From: Neospora caninum Liverpool
Taxonomy: Eukaryota > Apicomplexa > Conoidasida > Eucoccidiorida > Sarcocystidae
Direction of reading: 5' to 3'
Assembly (NCBI RefSeq): GCF_000208865.1
Contig: NC_018393.1
Coordinates: 2,250,714-2,314,713, forward strand
Length of the DNA: 64,000 nucleotides
Under the pieces are notes generated by a model, which saw only the letters and a list, made by a program, of their open reading frames with translations, was not told where the DNA came from and ran no database searches. Shown here in pieces: positions 44,066-57,058 of the stretch. A program made the position numbers and the translations under genes. How positions within the stretch are numbered: position 1 is the first letter of the stretch; each line of letters opens with the position of its first letter.

Positions 44066-47036
44066 TCAGCACCAAAGTGTCTTCAAGCTCATCACGCTGA
44101 CCTCTTGTCTCTCTTCGATGGGAGGCACCTCGCTTCGGAGGCCGTGCCCCAAGTATACTTGGAAAGGCCGTGCTATACGGTTTTCCGGATCGTTTATGAA
44201 TTCATTGAAATGGGCAGTCCATCCAGCTGTTCGCGGAATGGCGAAGAGCAGTGGGAAAAAATCAATAGGGAAGCCCATTGCTTTGTAAATAATACCGCTG
44301 TAGAAGTCGACGTTTGGATAGAGACGACGTGTAGTAAAATAAGGGTCCTGGAGCGCAAAAACAATTGTGGCTGCATGTGCGCAGTATCTCGAAAGCATTC
44401 CTAGCCCTCTTCCTCATATTCGTGATGATTTCTTTTGGAAGTGTGTGTAGCCGAGGTGGATAACAGGCTACTTTACGGTGCTAACGACCGGGGCTTACCT
44501 TCACGGCCACGCGTTCGAGTTCTCGAGCAACTTCAATAAGCGGCGAGTCTCCTACAACTTTGAAAACTAGTTCTGCCACTTGACGGATTATGTTCGCTCT
44601 CGGGTCGTAGCTTTTATAGACTCGATGCCCGAAACCCATGAGTTTCTCCTGTTGAAATAGCACACTACCGGTTGCATGTTTATGTGGGATATCATCACTA
44701 CTATGAAAGTCTCCACAGGCGACGGGAGGCGTTTGATCGCGGTCAGCTCACCTTTCTCTCTTTTACTCTTGCAATGAATGCTGGTACGGCATCGATTGAC
44801 TTAATGCGCTCTAGCATGCGGACCACAGCCTCGTTTGCTCCCTAGATGCGTAGATTCGTTCACAAGGCACAGAATTTACTAAATGTGAACCTTCGTTGTC
44901 TTAGCGTTTTTACAGCACGGAAGTACCACCCACGTCGAGCTGGTGGGAAAGTGGATCTGACGACACGGCTCTCAAATAATCTAGTACTGTAGGAGCCAAC
45001 GCATTTCCCGCGAGTATAACCCTAGTAGTAATGGCCGATAGTTTGTTGTCAACACGTCCCCTAGATCTTCTGCAGCGCCTTACGCCGTGGCGTGGCCCAT
45101 AGAGAGCTCCGGTTGCAGCTGCCATTGAAGTGTATATGTCGGCATTTGAAGATGCCACATGGCGAGCAGCCGCGGTACTGCAGTTTAGCTCGTGATCCGC
45201 ATGAAGGATAAACAAAATATCCATCGCCTGTGAACACGAGGACGTACAGCGACAGTGTTACACAAAGCGATAGACACGTCGTGCGAGGAAGTCGACGCAC
45301 TCCGGATCAGGGAATAGGCCTGATGGAAAGTACCCGTTATACACGTGAAATCGAAACCAGAACGGAAATGCTTTTTTATAGACAATCTACGGTAGTGCCA
45401 AGAATCAGTGAAACAGTACATGATCACAGTGTCACTTTGCGCCTGACAGGGTACATGACTGTGCAGGATTGTCATCGCCACTGTTGCTAGCCGATTGCCC
45501 AGCACTGCACTGGGTCCAATCCTCAGCCTAGAATCAGGAAAACAGCCGCTGATGCTCACCTTGACGAGAACTGGATGGGGCGAGCATTGGTTATTCCCTC
45601 GCTTGTCCATCATTGCCATGAAGCTAGCTGTGAAACCGAGTTTGGGATCTGGACTGACAAGCTGTAGACCCTGCCGATGACTGAGGCATACCTCAACACA
45701 ATGGTGAACCTGCCTTGATCAGGGGCATCAGAAAGTGGATGCCTGGCTTTTAGAGAACGGTGCTGCAGTTTTCTACATCCAATGGAAGCATAAGATCGAA
45801 ATGAAGGGCTCCTGTTGGTAACAAAGGACCAAAGAATTCACAGCTGAACCTGAATATTAAGGAAATAGACAACGTGGTGGGTAGAGCTGTGGTATGTTCA
45901 CTGAACCAGTACCGTTGAATGTTCGCTGCAATAGCAGGCATCATTGCCAGAACCTGAAGTAAATGCTTGTTCCTGACAAGGACATCTTTGTATACAGTTT
46001 GACCGGCGATACAAGGATTTGCTTCCGGAAATACCGTCCCAGCAGCAGCCAAGCAAGACATCAGCATGCCCATAGGATGTGCGTCAGGTCGGAAAGTTTT
46101 AATTAGTCCTGAAGCCGTATGAACAAGATGGGAAAAAGTCGAACAGCTTTTTAAGGATAGTGGCAACTGCTTCTCCCTATAACTAAATTGTGTTTCAGAG
46201 AAGAGGCTATTTTTGGTTGGTGCTGGTGGGCGGTAAGAAAACAGGTGCCCTTTGCCCTGGCAAAGATCCCCTTACACATCATCGCGTACGTCTCAAATCT
46301 GTGGGAATATCCGCAAGCCTCCTAAGCGTTGCAGCGTAGGCCGCCAATTGAGAAGCAGAGGGAAGCTCTCCATACATTAAGAGAAAAGCGCATTCTTCGA
46401 AACACACTCTCTCTGCCAACGTCTCGATAGGGTAGCCGCGATACCTACAATGGGAGTCGCAACGCAAGCATCTTCTCTCATCTCAGGCCTTCCGTCGGAA
46501 CACTCCTTCGAGCCCATGTTGCAACGTGGATGAATAAAGAAAGCCTTTACCTGAGAATCCCTTTTGCTCCGTCAATGTACGTTATTCGTGAGCTACAAAC
46601 ACAAGTGTTCATTTGGCCAGGGTCGTAGATACGCAACGGGGGGCCACCGGGTACGCGGATCTTTCCAAAGTCTTTCGCCTGGACAGTGTCGTTTTGTATA
46701 GGTAGACTGTATTCATTCCCTTGAGCAAAACACGCAACCGCATCCGTCCACTGAAGGGAAGGTCACCTGTGAGCCATCCGTCACCATTGTTCTGAACAGC
46801 TTTGACGCGAACGCTGTATGAAGAGAACCACTTTCTGCTATAATCGGACAGGCGAATTCAGCTTCCGATTCTGCACAATCGTTGGAAGTCTCACCAGTCC
46901 TTTCATCGACAACGATTAATGCGTCCTTCGTTGTAGTGGATTCAGTTTTTCTGCGTCTCTCCTGGCCTTCGGAATTGTCTGTACTGTTGGTTGCGGGCGG
47001 CCGAAGGTGCCCGTTTATCACGCTGAAACGATTCAT
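44066..47036 (-). CDS. Citrate synthase, glyoxysomal/bacterial-type
   Basis: Condenses acetyl-CoA with oxaloacetate to citrate. Nine exons in consistent phase: 46895-47036, 46551-46719, 46290-46444, 45913-46108, 45560-45680, 45084-45227, 44752-44841, 44499-44648, 44066-44347; 482 residues, normal length. Catalytic residues are present: His273 ([14 protein letters not shown]), His347 ([14 protein letters not shown]), Asp403 (YPNVDFYSG). [36 protein letters not shown] and DAHPMGM are typical of plant peroxisomal and bacterial enzymes rather than the classical animal mitochondrial type. Residues 3-11 (RFSVINGHL) resemble a PTS2 peroxisomal signal; an amphipathic mitochondrial presequence is not obvious. 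The C-terminus (MSLKTLWC) is not a PTS1. Coccidia encode several citrate synthase paralogues; which one this is cannot be told here. Confidence 0.95.
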
Positions 47037-48568
47037 GATTAAAAGGAAAAACCAGGTGGGAGGTTTAGCCTGAGCTTTATTGCGGTGAACGCTGTCGTTG
47101 GTGCGGCGCCAACACTGATTCTACCTCAATAGCACAAGCCAACGGAACTGACCGGTAAGCCGCGACCGCTCGTCACGAATCTACGTCCACATATGCCGAA
47201 AAGGACAATACTCAGAGATATCCCCTTAATTTTCTTCGGCATAACTGCACCTTCCAACCGACACCGGCATGCGAAAGCTTACAAAAACTTGATTCTACAT
47301 GCGTGTCCGCGTCGCGACGCCTTCCGTCGAATGATGTTTTTGGTGTCCCTCTTGACACCTGACAGTAAACTATGGAGGGGTGATTGCTCGCAAAACAAAT
47401 TGGGTGGAGAGAATCTAGCGAATGAGTTGCTGGAAGACATTATCTGCGATATCAGGGAATCCGTGCTTCTTTAACTCAGGAATAGCCGATATACACTCCA
47501 TCGTCGGATGTATTTGCGCCTCGAACGTGCTGGCGGTCACTCTACCTGTTTCAGTCTTCCTCTTTCTACATTTGCCCGACAGTCTTAGCTGCCCATCCTT
47601 TCAAGCGTAGCGCTTCACTTTATCTCACGCTGAGGTGGTTGTCTACAGCTAATCTACAGTCATACCACACGAAACAGTTTGTATATTTAGTGTGACATTC
47701 TCTAACGAGATCCGAGATGCAGTACTGCATTTGTCGCTCGAGGAAAAAAAGCGTGTTTTTTCGCGCTGAGAAACATCTTGTCAGGAAATCTGGAACGGCT
47801 GACACGGAGGCTGAGCAGGTGGAAAAACACGGGCGTAACCAGTACTGCTACAGAGTGGTGCGTGCCTGCTGATGTCATTGAGTTTCCCTGCAGCACATTG
47901 CAAAGGCAAGTCTTGCTCGAGAATCGCGATACATTTTGGCACAGAAGGATGTGCGTTTAGATATATGACTCTTGAATAAAGCCAATGATGCGGTAAATTA
48001 AGTAACAACACGCGAATGCATGTGTATTCAATTAGAGCATAGGAAACTTAGCTGGCCCACAAGGGTCTCTCAGCACCAGGGAGCTGCACATCGCTGCTTT
48101 ATTTAGAAATAACGTCTGATCCACGCAATAGAACTATTTGTGTTCGGTGGGTTCAAAGCGCGAAGCACTAAATGTGCTATAATCCGCGTCAGCGCACTGA
48201 TATTGTTTGCCGTCGAAGCTCAGCGGCGCAGCACTGCCAATCCACGGAATATAACTCATCTGAATAGTTCCGTATAATGGGATTTGGCAGCAGGCGGTGG
48301 TAGCTTATGTGTACGCAAGCCGGTAACACGATTTGTTATCATCTGCTTGTCGTGCCTTGAACTCATCTTCCTATTGACTGCACGGTTGTGGTGTAGCTCC
48401 ACCGCACTCAATTTACAGTCTGGTGTGTCACCGCGTATCAGAGGCGGATCCTGCCGATAGAAAAACGGGAAGGGACAAGCACAATACGGAGTTGAGTATT
48501 CTAACTGTTTGTGGTTTTGGTGTTGCAGCGGCAATCGTTTTAGTGCACATGTTCTTGCTTTCCTAAAA
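47037..48568. other. Divergent intergenic region
   Basis: About 1.5 kb between the starts of citrate synthase (-) and the orphan gene (+), so likely two promoters. An open frame of 93 codons at 47193-47474 (+) has no splice or family support. No clear core promoter motif is visible. Confidence 0.6.
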
Positions 48569-51500
48569 ATGGCTCACCCCCGAAACTTGCACGAACTCAG
48601 TCGAAAGTTATGGCATTTGCAAAGCCAGCCAGCCTTTGAGTATGACCAAAGTGCTCCACTGGACGACGAGCTCGAAGACCAGTTCCGACAGGTGAGACAA
48701 CATCCGTACGTGCACAAACTATATGAACCGAAACTCGCCTACTAAGCCTGCGACCGGCAATGCTTGCACGAATGTCATGCCGCAATCTTGCGGTTATTCG
48801 CAACTTTTACAGTCTCGAATGTCTTCGCGTTCTGCGGATGATATACCGTCATGCGGAGAAGTAGACTACAACTTGGATGGATATACACAATTCTCGCAGT
48901 TGGGTTGGCCTTCTCCACGACCCCGAATATACGATTCACAAGTGACTACCGGGATCGGCAGCCCACTTGCCCTGCCTTTGGATTGGCAACGGGCTCCATT
49001 TCGACAGAGTCAGAGAAGGCACGATGTTCCCAAGCTCAGCAGGCAGCATGTTGGTATGTCTCCAACTCCGGGACAGTCCCAGCATTCTCAGATCCCGACC
49101 ACAGGGTTGAAGCATGTGGAAGAAATGATGAATCATCTGCCTTTTCCTAATGTTTCCCCTGACCGAAACAGGTCGCCCGTTGCCTTTAACCAGTCTCAGT
49201 CTAGCATGCGAGGTCCATGCTACCAGACGTCCCGGAATGGGCGGGTCACGTCACCATCTATTCCCTATGATGAAGCAGATGAGCGACCATCGCAAAGAGC
49301 ATGCGAGCGTCAACCACCACGGCAGAAAGAACAACTGTCCATCAATTTGTCCACCAAGCTTCTACCGCCATCCAAAGTAACATCCAAAACAACTCGGAGG
49401 CAGCAGAAGGCGCCTGTTGGTGCGGCGCACGCCAAGAAGGTCGGTGCACGAACTCAGGAAAACGGGCCTGTGAAATCCTTACCGCCGAGAAGTCAGGTAA
49501 AGCTAAAAGTTGGACCAGGTTCCAGTTTGGGGAAAAACAAAGTGTGCACAGACGTCCTCCGGGCTCGGCGAAACCAAGACTCCAGATGTACTCGAACCTT
49601 GCTGCCGCAGGTAGGACCCCCCATCAAAAGCCTTTACTTAGTGCAGAGCTCGATGGATACTACTCCAGGTATGGCGGTGGAGATCAGGCTGCATACGCCA
49701 GCGGCGATCTTCCCTCCCGCAGTACGATGTTGAATGGAAATCTCAAGAATGGAGATGTCGGAGACTCACCGAGTCCACCATTGTGGGAATGTAAGGGTGT
49801 TTGTGGCTCTCCCTTATGATGTACCCCAACAAAATACCCCATAGGCCCCTTTTGTCCTCCCGGTACAAAATCGTTCAGGCAAAAGACGGCATTGCAAAAG
49901 CATTTTAAAACAAAAACTTGCCTCGTCAATAGGACAGATGTGCTGGAGGACAAATCGGCAAATCGCCTCACGGGGGCCACTGGCGAAACGGGTTCGACAC
50001 CGGATCGGCATTGCGCAGCAAAAGGCGGAGATAGAAAATACTCTAACTCTCAGAGACTTAAACGCTGCGACGCCGACGTTGCCATCAACGCCCATGGATA
50101 CGCCAATAAGCAACAGCTACGGGCAGGAACATGTCTCTTGCCCCGTCGGGAGCAGCCTCAACCTGCTGCCAGCGCTAGGTCCCATTTCTATCAGTGTGTA
50201 GAGGGACGAAACAGACCCTCTAGTGTTTCGTGTATTGAGCCTGAGTATCGTGTCCGACGAAGTGAAACGACCATCTTTGAGGCACGACCAAGACATCAGA
50301 ATCCTAACAGCATGGGAGGTGAACAAAGTGGTTCGTGGCCAGCAACGAACTCTGCTCACATGTGGGGGAGTGGTACAGGAATGCCAGTCCATGGATCAGG
50401 ACCTGCCATGCCAAAACACGGCAGCATTGAGGAAGAGCTCCGACACTCCCTAAGCCAGTTACCTATTGATATTCTCCTTCCCTTAGTTGCCGAGTTTAAG
50501 CCAGAGACTGCACCGGGCGTCCAGGCTCTCGCTTCAAAAGGATTGGATGAGAGTCTCGTTATCAGCATATTATGTGAACAAAATACTCCTTCCTCTGAAC
50601 AACTGATCCATCCGCCGGGTTTACTGGCATGCGAAGAAGAAAGAAGGACCCCACTAGATCGCCGTCCGTCCCTTGAGACAGAGCAATGTGGGGTACAATC
50701 TCGCGGGGTTGAGGAGGGCTCGGAAGCCTGCACTGCAGCGTCACATATGCCTTGCTATCATCCTCCTACTCAAATCCGCGAACGAAATCATGAATCAGTC
50801 GTCCCCCAAACGTCATCCGTTTCAGCACAACGACAACGCAACTGCGGAGAAACACGTTCCCCTGTGGAGTCTCTGCCCCTCAGTAGCGAAGCGCCAGCAA
50901 GTGGGATGCATTTCTCAATGACGGCCGCAACCATCCGGTCGCCGCCTCGGGATACTGAGAAACAGAAAATCTCAAACATTACGGGCGATCATCCTCCTGC
51001 CACACCACTGTCCTTGATTGCAGATCGCCAGGTAAGCAGGATGTTTTCTTCCGGGACACTAACCCAGTAAATGCTCGTCGACAACAGAAGGGCTTGACCA
51101 CTTCAATCACTGGCTTCGCCCCAAAGTCACTGGGCGATGGATCAACACAGGAGGATCCAGTAGGCTCCGAGCTCCAAAAAAGAAGAACAATTCAGGCGTC
51201 TCCTTATCGAATCAGTCGCGGCTGTCAAACGCAACTCAATGCGCAACAACGTAGGCGCGCCTGCATAAACGTTTGATGAGGCGCTAGCACGTATCTGTCA
51301 TCAGTGAATAAGGTCATGTTACTAGTGAAGTGCTGCGTAAAAAATCGTCAACATATAAAGTCGGGATTTCGCAATCAAGCTCCAATTACAAGGTTCGGCC
51401 CCTCGTTTACCCGGTAGCGGTTAAAGAGGCGCGATTGTCTGGCATTATTGTAGGGAGCTCCACGGGAAAGGTCGACCCAAGGGTAAAGATCTTGCTACCA

Positions 51501-52426
51501 AAGCGAAGGCCTGTGGCACCGCTCGGGCAAACAGATCTACTAAGCCTGAGCTCCGGGTGGACGGCGTCCACACTACAGACGCCAAGATGTATGCGGCCTC
51601 CACTCGGCACTATGAGGATAACGTGGCGAGAGTAAAAGTTCCGGGTGAGTACGATACATAGTTGTTTGGGAGCCCCTTCCAGCAGCTCATGCTCTTTCAG
51701 TGGATAAACGCCCTTGGGCCACTAATGGTCCAAGACAGAATATAAGCTGTGAAGTATACAAGAGCAAGTCGGTTAAGCAATCGACGGGTGGACTCGCCAC
51801 GGCGCAGTCCAAGTCAGAAGTCAATAACCAGACACGGCATAACACCACCGGCACTGAGGCGATGGCACCATCTTGCACATCTATACACTACAGAGGGAAA
51901 AGGAAAAATTATTCGGCGACAACACCGCCGGTGAAAAGGGCCCGGACAACCGAACCATTCAACACAGGAAGAAAGCAGGCCTTACAGCAGGTATGGTTGC
52001 CGTTCTAGTTTGTCTTTACGTAAACGTCTTCTCATGTGGACGCCACGAAGTCCCTTTGCAACGAGGGAGACTCTTCTGGAGCGATAAAGATGAGGAACGG
52101 AAGACCAAGACGAAGACCTACAGCAACACTGAGGCGTTCCGCCAGAGTTCAGAGCAACAGCAAGTCTCACACGGTACGGGGTTGACAGGTCTCGAGTTCC
52201 AACGAACATTTTCCTCTCAAGTTGCTGCAGACCCCGATTATGAAAGACACAGTTTTTCCAGAAAGCCTCTTTGGAGAGAAGACTCTCCTTCGAAGTCGAT
52301 TAGCAAGTGAGTCACACGTGACGGCGTCCATTTGACGTAAATCAGTTTTATATGCCTCCAGATGTGCTGAATCAACTCAGTCGAGATGCAGATACCGCGC
52401 TCTCGAATGGGAAGGCCAGGAGGTAG
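48569..52426 (+). CDS. Orphan basic Ser/Gln-rich protein with AT-hook-like motifs
   Basis: No family recognised. A phase-consistent model has ten exons: 48569-48691, 48813-49496, 49586-49790, 49938-51031, 51088-51250, 51429-51644, 51701-51990, 52051-52173, 52222-52306, 52362-52426, giving 1,015 residues. Most of it is low-complexity Ser/Pro/Gln. A compact helical block (EELRHSLSQLPIDILLPLVA, then GLDESLVISILCEQN) lies near 50425-50580. Toward the C-terminus are KGRPKGK (exon 6), PPVKRAR (exon 7) and NGRPRRRP (exon 8), resembling AT-hooks and a nuclear localisation signal, which suggests a chromatin or nuclear protein. Introns of 48-60 bases around exon 8 are unusually short, so exon 8 is tentative. 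A competing frame is open at 49938-50198. Start: the ATG at 48569, after AAAA. Confidence 0.6.
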
Positions 52427-53503
52427 GACTTGCTCGGCTGCAGCATGTGCCGGTAGAGGAGATTCAATAGTCTGAGCGCAATATGCCCACTTGCAACGGC
52501 TGCGTGACTCACCGCCAGTGTGATGAGCTTTAACCGCCTAACATTTCGTCCTAATGCTGTGAATACCGAGGGTCCATCTGATTTCGAAGCGAAGTCAGCT
52601 GGCGTGCGTGCAGTCACCAGCTCCGAAATCAATATTTCACATTGTGGTGACGAGATCTTGCCAACGAGCCGCGCCGCGTCCCTGCATGGCGAGACTGCCG
52701 GGAGACCACTGGCACAGATGCACCACTTGCTCTGATTCGCCGCAACGGGCAAACTGTAGTCCTGCTCACAAGAGCTGACGGAATCCTGCCAAGTATATAT
52801 TACGACAAGCTTTAACAGCCCTATTCACACTTACTCCTCTCGGTTTCCTACGGGCAATTCCGCCGACCAGCTGGCTCGCAGCACACGAATCACTGCACAA
52901 GTGTGTTTTTGCGAGTATTCCTGTCTCAAAAAGGGACCGTTGTCAGCGTCCACCGGAAAAGACAGATCGGAAGGAAAAGGGGAAAACAGCAGAAGTGAAG
53001 AGAGAATCTACGACTCTATAGTGTCGATTATTACCAGCTGTACTACCCTGTGAGTCGGCATGCGACGACCACTTGCATGCACAGGCAAAATTTCCGAGCG
53101 CTGAGTCTAGCAAACTTCCCGACCAAAACTCTGAAACGAGGTTTCGTGCGCATCCAGCCTTTGCTGCTCTGGAGTGTATTCTTTTTTCAGTTTCTCCCTC
53201 TCTCTTGAGAGCTCCTGTTCCTCTGTTTTGTGTTTCTCTGTTAGGTTCGTTGCGGACTGCCGGTGACCAGAGCCTGACGTCATAGGAACGGACACTCCTG
53301 CCGATTTCCACGTCGTACCCAAACTGGATTGTAGTTTCCTTTGTCCGCTCCAGGAGGAACAGCATGTCTTCACGTGCGGTGATGCGGTGGATCTTCTCTG
53401 TCGATTGTTTGTGCTCTGTTTCCCAGTAGCGGGGCGTCTCAAAATTCGTTGTCGTGTGTTCTCGCGGAACGGGCAGGGACGGAGGTCGGACGAGGCAGCC
53501 ACC
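52427..53503. other. Intergenic, no gene supported
   Basis: Between the orphan gene and the RBM42-like start. A 126-codon minus frame (52372-52752) and a 71-codon plus frame (52520-52735) overlap one another without splice or motif support. Probably a 3' flank plus the promoter/5' UTR of the next gene. Confidence 0.55.
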
Positions 53504-55734
53504 ATGTACGGACAGACTGCCTCGGGGGCTGACCCGCAGCAGGGGTCTTGCCTACTTAATAGTATGCCTCAGGTTCCACCCCTAATGCCCGCGACTGTCA
53601 TGCCGGCGGCCCCAGTCATTTTGCCCATGCCTATGGTTGTCCCGACGCCAGCACCATTCGGTGAGAACGAATCTGTACAGTACCATTGTACGCGAGCGTC
53701 CACTAGCTCACCAGGGAATAAAAGGGATACTAGCCTAGTTCCACACACAAAGGAGTTTGTGGTGAGGCAGGCGACGAACTTCGGACTATCAGCGCCGTTA
53801 AGCACGGCTGTAACGCCTGGTGTTGCCATTTTCCGTCTGATCGTTCTGTGGCTGTGAGGATGTGTCCCATGCTTGTAGGCATGGGCGTTGCAAATGGATA
53901 CGTCACACAGAATGTCGCACCAAGCGCAGATCCCACCGCTTCGGTAAGTCTGCGCTGACAAGCGGGCCGAACTCACAGCTTGAAGCGGCGGGCTCAACGC
54001 CACACGTGACGAACCCGGATCGAAAGATGTGATCTTGTTGCGTCATTGATCTTCCATAACACAGATGTGGACTTGTGCTTTAGGGCGCTACTCTCTCTGC
54101 ACCAGAGGTGTCCGGTTAGTCATTGTAGGTAGCGTAAAGCTCGTGTATCTTCCTTTCTTACTCACGAATCGGTGGGGGCATTTGTCTTTGCAGGCCGTAC
54201 AGAGTTTCACAGCAAATGAGGCAGCTTCGTTGGGCAGCGTAATGGCGTCAGGTGCCCCGGACAAGGAGAAGACCGTGCATCTTCGTAAGGGGGCGGGGCA
54301 TATATGGAGCGACCCGACACTGGACGAATGGCCAGAAAATGACTTCAGGTGAGTACGGTCCAGCTGCAGATGGACTGCAGTCATTCCGTTCACAGCATAG
54401 ACTTTCACGTCCTATTTGGTACAGAGAAGGAGATTGTCCAAAACATGATCGTGTGTGAATTAATACGTTGTGTTGACTGTCAGAGTTTTCTGCGGAGACT
54501 TGGGGAATGAGGTTACAGATGAAGTTTTGACAAATGCTTTTCGGAAGTACAGATCTTTCGCGAAGGCTCGCGTGGTCAGGGACAAGAGGACAGGAAAGAC
54601 GAGAGGCTACGGTAAGTCTGCGAATCATCCATTATGTAGTGGTTTTTGTCGGGGACAAAACGAGTACCGACGTTTTCCATTGGTGCACGTGTGCACTTTT
54701 TTGGCTCAGGTTTTGTGTCCTTTTTGGACCCCAATGACATGCTGAAGGCTCTGAAGGAAATGAATTTCAAATATGTAGGGAACAGACCGATACGGGTGTT
54801 ACGGAGTAAATGGAAAGACAGGTAAGCACGTGATTTGTACCCGCATGCTGTGTCTGGTCCGTTGCTTTCATGTTCTCGAGGGTGATTCGCTCCACGTAGA
54901 TTACTGTTGATTGGAACCACTCTACTATTGACATACATATGTTCGCTATACACGGTGACGGTTCATTCATACACCGTGGAATTGTCTTGATACTCATTCG
55001 CTAAAAGGCTCGGTTACTTACCAAGGATGTGATAGCCTGGAATGGTTTCGCTCAAGTGTTTTGAAGTCGACGATACTTCGAGAACGAGGATATCGGCCGG
55101 GACACGAGACATTGTGGACGGCGCCTGTACTAACCATACATGATTTGTGTGATACTGTTCTGATTTTGGTGTATATTTTCCTCAATCGTAGGGAAATTGA
55201 CTCGGAACGAAACAAGAAGTTTCAGGTACGTCTAATAGTGGCAACAGAGCCGTGGCACTGGAATGGAGTCAAGGCGAAAATATTGGGTTGACAATCGAAG
55301 ACCTTGCCGTCCCTTTTTTGTCTGTGACTTGTCTGCTTCAGGAGATTACCGTCGTACAGGCTGCAAATTCTAAGACGTTGCGGAAATTTAAGAAGCTCGG
55401 TGTATCGGTGAATGGCGGAAAAGTTGGTAAGTGCACTTGGACTCTTGAGAATCATTGCTGTGCGTTTTTTGTCCCCTTAGCGAGGAAACATAGAATGTCC
55501 GTAATTCCGTTGCAAAGGACTGCATATGTGTGCAGCTTTGCTTGTGCATGTCTGCTGTTCACAGCTCGTCGGCAGCAAGAGGCTGCTGCCAAGGGATCGA
55601 AGCCAAAAAAGTCTCATGCGCCGCCTACGACATACGGACGAATGACCTATCAGTACATCAAAGGAGGTCCTTCCATCGCTCCTGTACCTTCAGCAGGGGC
55701 GTGCGCGGCGCCGAATCTCTTGGATGACATTTGA
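53504..55734 (+). CDS. RBM42-like RRM protein
   Basis: RNA-binding protein with one C-terminal RRM; RBM42 orthologues are linked to splicing and mRNA regulation. Eight exons in phase: 53504-53660, 53879-53943, 54194-54348, 54484-54611, 54710-54821, 55192-55225, 55342-55426, 55565-55734; 301 residues. The signature DEWPENDFRVFCGDLGNEVT is followed by RNP1 as KTRGYG-FVSFLDP (split by an intron), then NFKYVGNRPIRVLRSKWKDR, which closely matches the RBM42 RRM. The N-terminus is a short Pro/Met-rich segment (MPQVPPLMPATVMPAAPVIL), much shorter than in animals (about 480 residues). Start: the ATG at 53504 in context GCCACCATGT. The C-terminal tail is Lys/Ala-rich and ends NLLDDI. Confidence 0.9.
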
Positions 55735-56809
55735 TCAACTGATGCTGTCTACTCAATTTCTTCTGTATATCAGATGCGCCATGGTATCTCAAGGAAAGCG
55801 TGCTACCGGGACTGCTGCTCTTGTTTAAACCTATTTTGTAGTATGATGTCCCCCGTCGACGGGCACATTATAGAGAAGTGGAGCTAGCGGACACAGAGAC
55901 TTCAACTAAGAACGGACGTCTACGCTAGTCGTCGAATACCGTTTGACTCTTGGCGACCATTGTGCCCATCCTGTATGGAACTGGGTTAGCCTAGGTCAGG
56001 AAAGCATGCTGTAGCTGGGCATCAGCAGGCTGATTCATGGATGATTTTGGGTCTCAACTTGTAACGGGGAGACACACCTCAGAAATCCATTCATTGCTCC
56101 GCTAAAGAAGCAGTTTCCTGTAATGTTTTCCAAGTAGCGATAACAAGTTGGTGAACTGCTTCTTTTTTGCGGCGATTTAGCTATCGCGAGTACAAGAACT
56201 GCTGAACCTTCCCGCTTCGTCATCTAATTGGCATGAGAGACACTTTATCCACACGGGCAAGAACGGGTTGTCGACTGCTAGTGGATCGTCCATGCTCTAT
56301 AGACGCTGGTAGGTAAAAGCTGCTGCCGTCAAACGCGTAACAGTGGGCGTCCGAAGTGCGCGCAGTAGCATCGGACAGAACAGAGCGCCAGATTTTGCGT
56401 TACCTTTTAAGCGGTATACTGGTTTGGACCACACCAACCGCAATACACGGGCGCCAGAGCGGCAGCAGCAGAGTCATTCCGCATCCCGTGTACAGCCACT
56501 ATGTTCTACCAGAATGTGGTCAAGGCATGATGAACCAGAGGGGGTTTCTGCAATCGATAAAAGGATAGGAATCATAATCAGCTGACGTCCTCAGGATTTG
56601 CTGCACTCGTAAAGAACAACTGTCGACTCCCGAAAAGGGCGTTTTGAGGTTCAGGCGTGTGGTTCTGCAGATCCATATTTTCACCTGGCTCACGTTTCTG
56701 ATCGATACATGAACACCCTTCTCTCTCCCAAAGAAGCGGAGGACGAGACCCCACAGTGCCTCTCTTATAAGCTGCTGGTCGAGTTTTTCTCCTTCCCATT
56801 CCAGCTGCA
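55735..56809. other. Convergent intergenic region
   Basis: About 1.1 kb between the 3' ends of the RBM42-like (+) and COA6-like (-) genes. No supported gene; short frames only. Confidence 0.6.
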
Positions 56810-57058
56810 TTACCTTGGGGAACGATCTCCGTAACCGCGCTGCGCCATGAAGTGTTTTTGCCATGACGGAAGACACCTCTCCTCAAACCTCTGCTTGTAC
56901 TCCTTGCATTCTGAATATGAATCTCCGTCGTGCCTGTCCAAGCATGCAAAATATTCATCCTTGGCTGCCCAGCAGGCAGTTCGGGAGACGTTATTTACTC
57001 GCCCTTGTTGCAGACCATCCGTCGTATCCTTTTTAGTGACAGAGAGAGCAGACCCCAT
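56810..57058 (-). CDS. COA6-like twin-cysteine protein
   Basis: Small intermembrane-space type protein, likely needed for copper delivery to cytochrome c oxidase subunit 2. Single exon of 82 residues from the ATG at 57056-57058. Cysteines at 29, 39, 51 and 62 form the Cx9C...Cx10C pattern specific to COA6 in the CHCH family. The segment ACWAAKDEYFACLDRHDGD followed by CLPSWQKHFMAQR parallels CWxxRDEYWxCLD and WxKYFxxRR of COA6. The stop is read at CCA AGG TAA; because AAG/GTAATG is also a plausible splice donor, a short extra 3' exon cannot be excluded. It has no N-terminal presequence, as expected for MIA40-imported proteins. Confidence 0.8.
   Translation of the reverse strand: MGSALSVTKKDTTDGLQQGRVNNVSRTACWAAKDEYFACLDRHDGDSYSECKEYKQRFEERCLPSWQKHFMAQRGYGDRSPR

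Noticed and set aside
46725..46894. Read-through of citrate synthase exon 1 to 46725 (adds [12 protein letters not shown] onward)
   Set aside because: Splicing at ACTG|GTGAGA (46895) joins DERTG directly to [10 protein letters not shown], the universal citrate synthase order and correct phase; the read-through hits a stop.
49938..50201. Alternative frame (RQIASRGPLAKRVRHRIGIA) in the orphan gene
   Set aside because: Attractive composition, but using it needs phase 0 at entry while the preceding exon ends in phase 1, and no exit donor returns to the long downstream frame. Kept only as a caveat.
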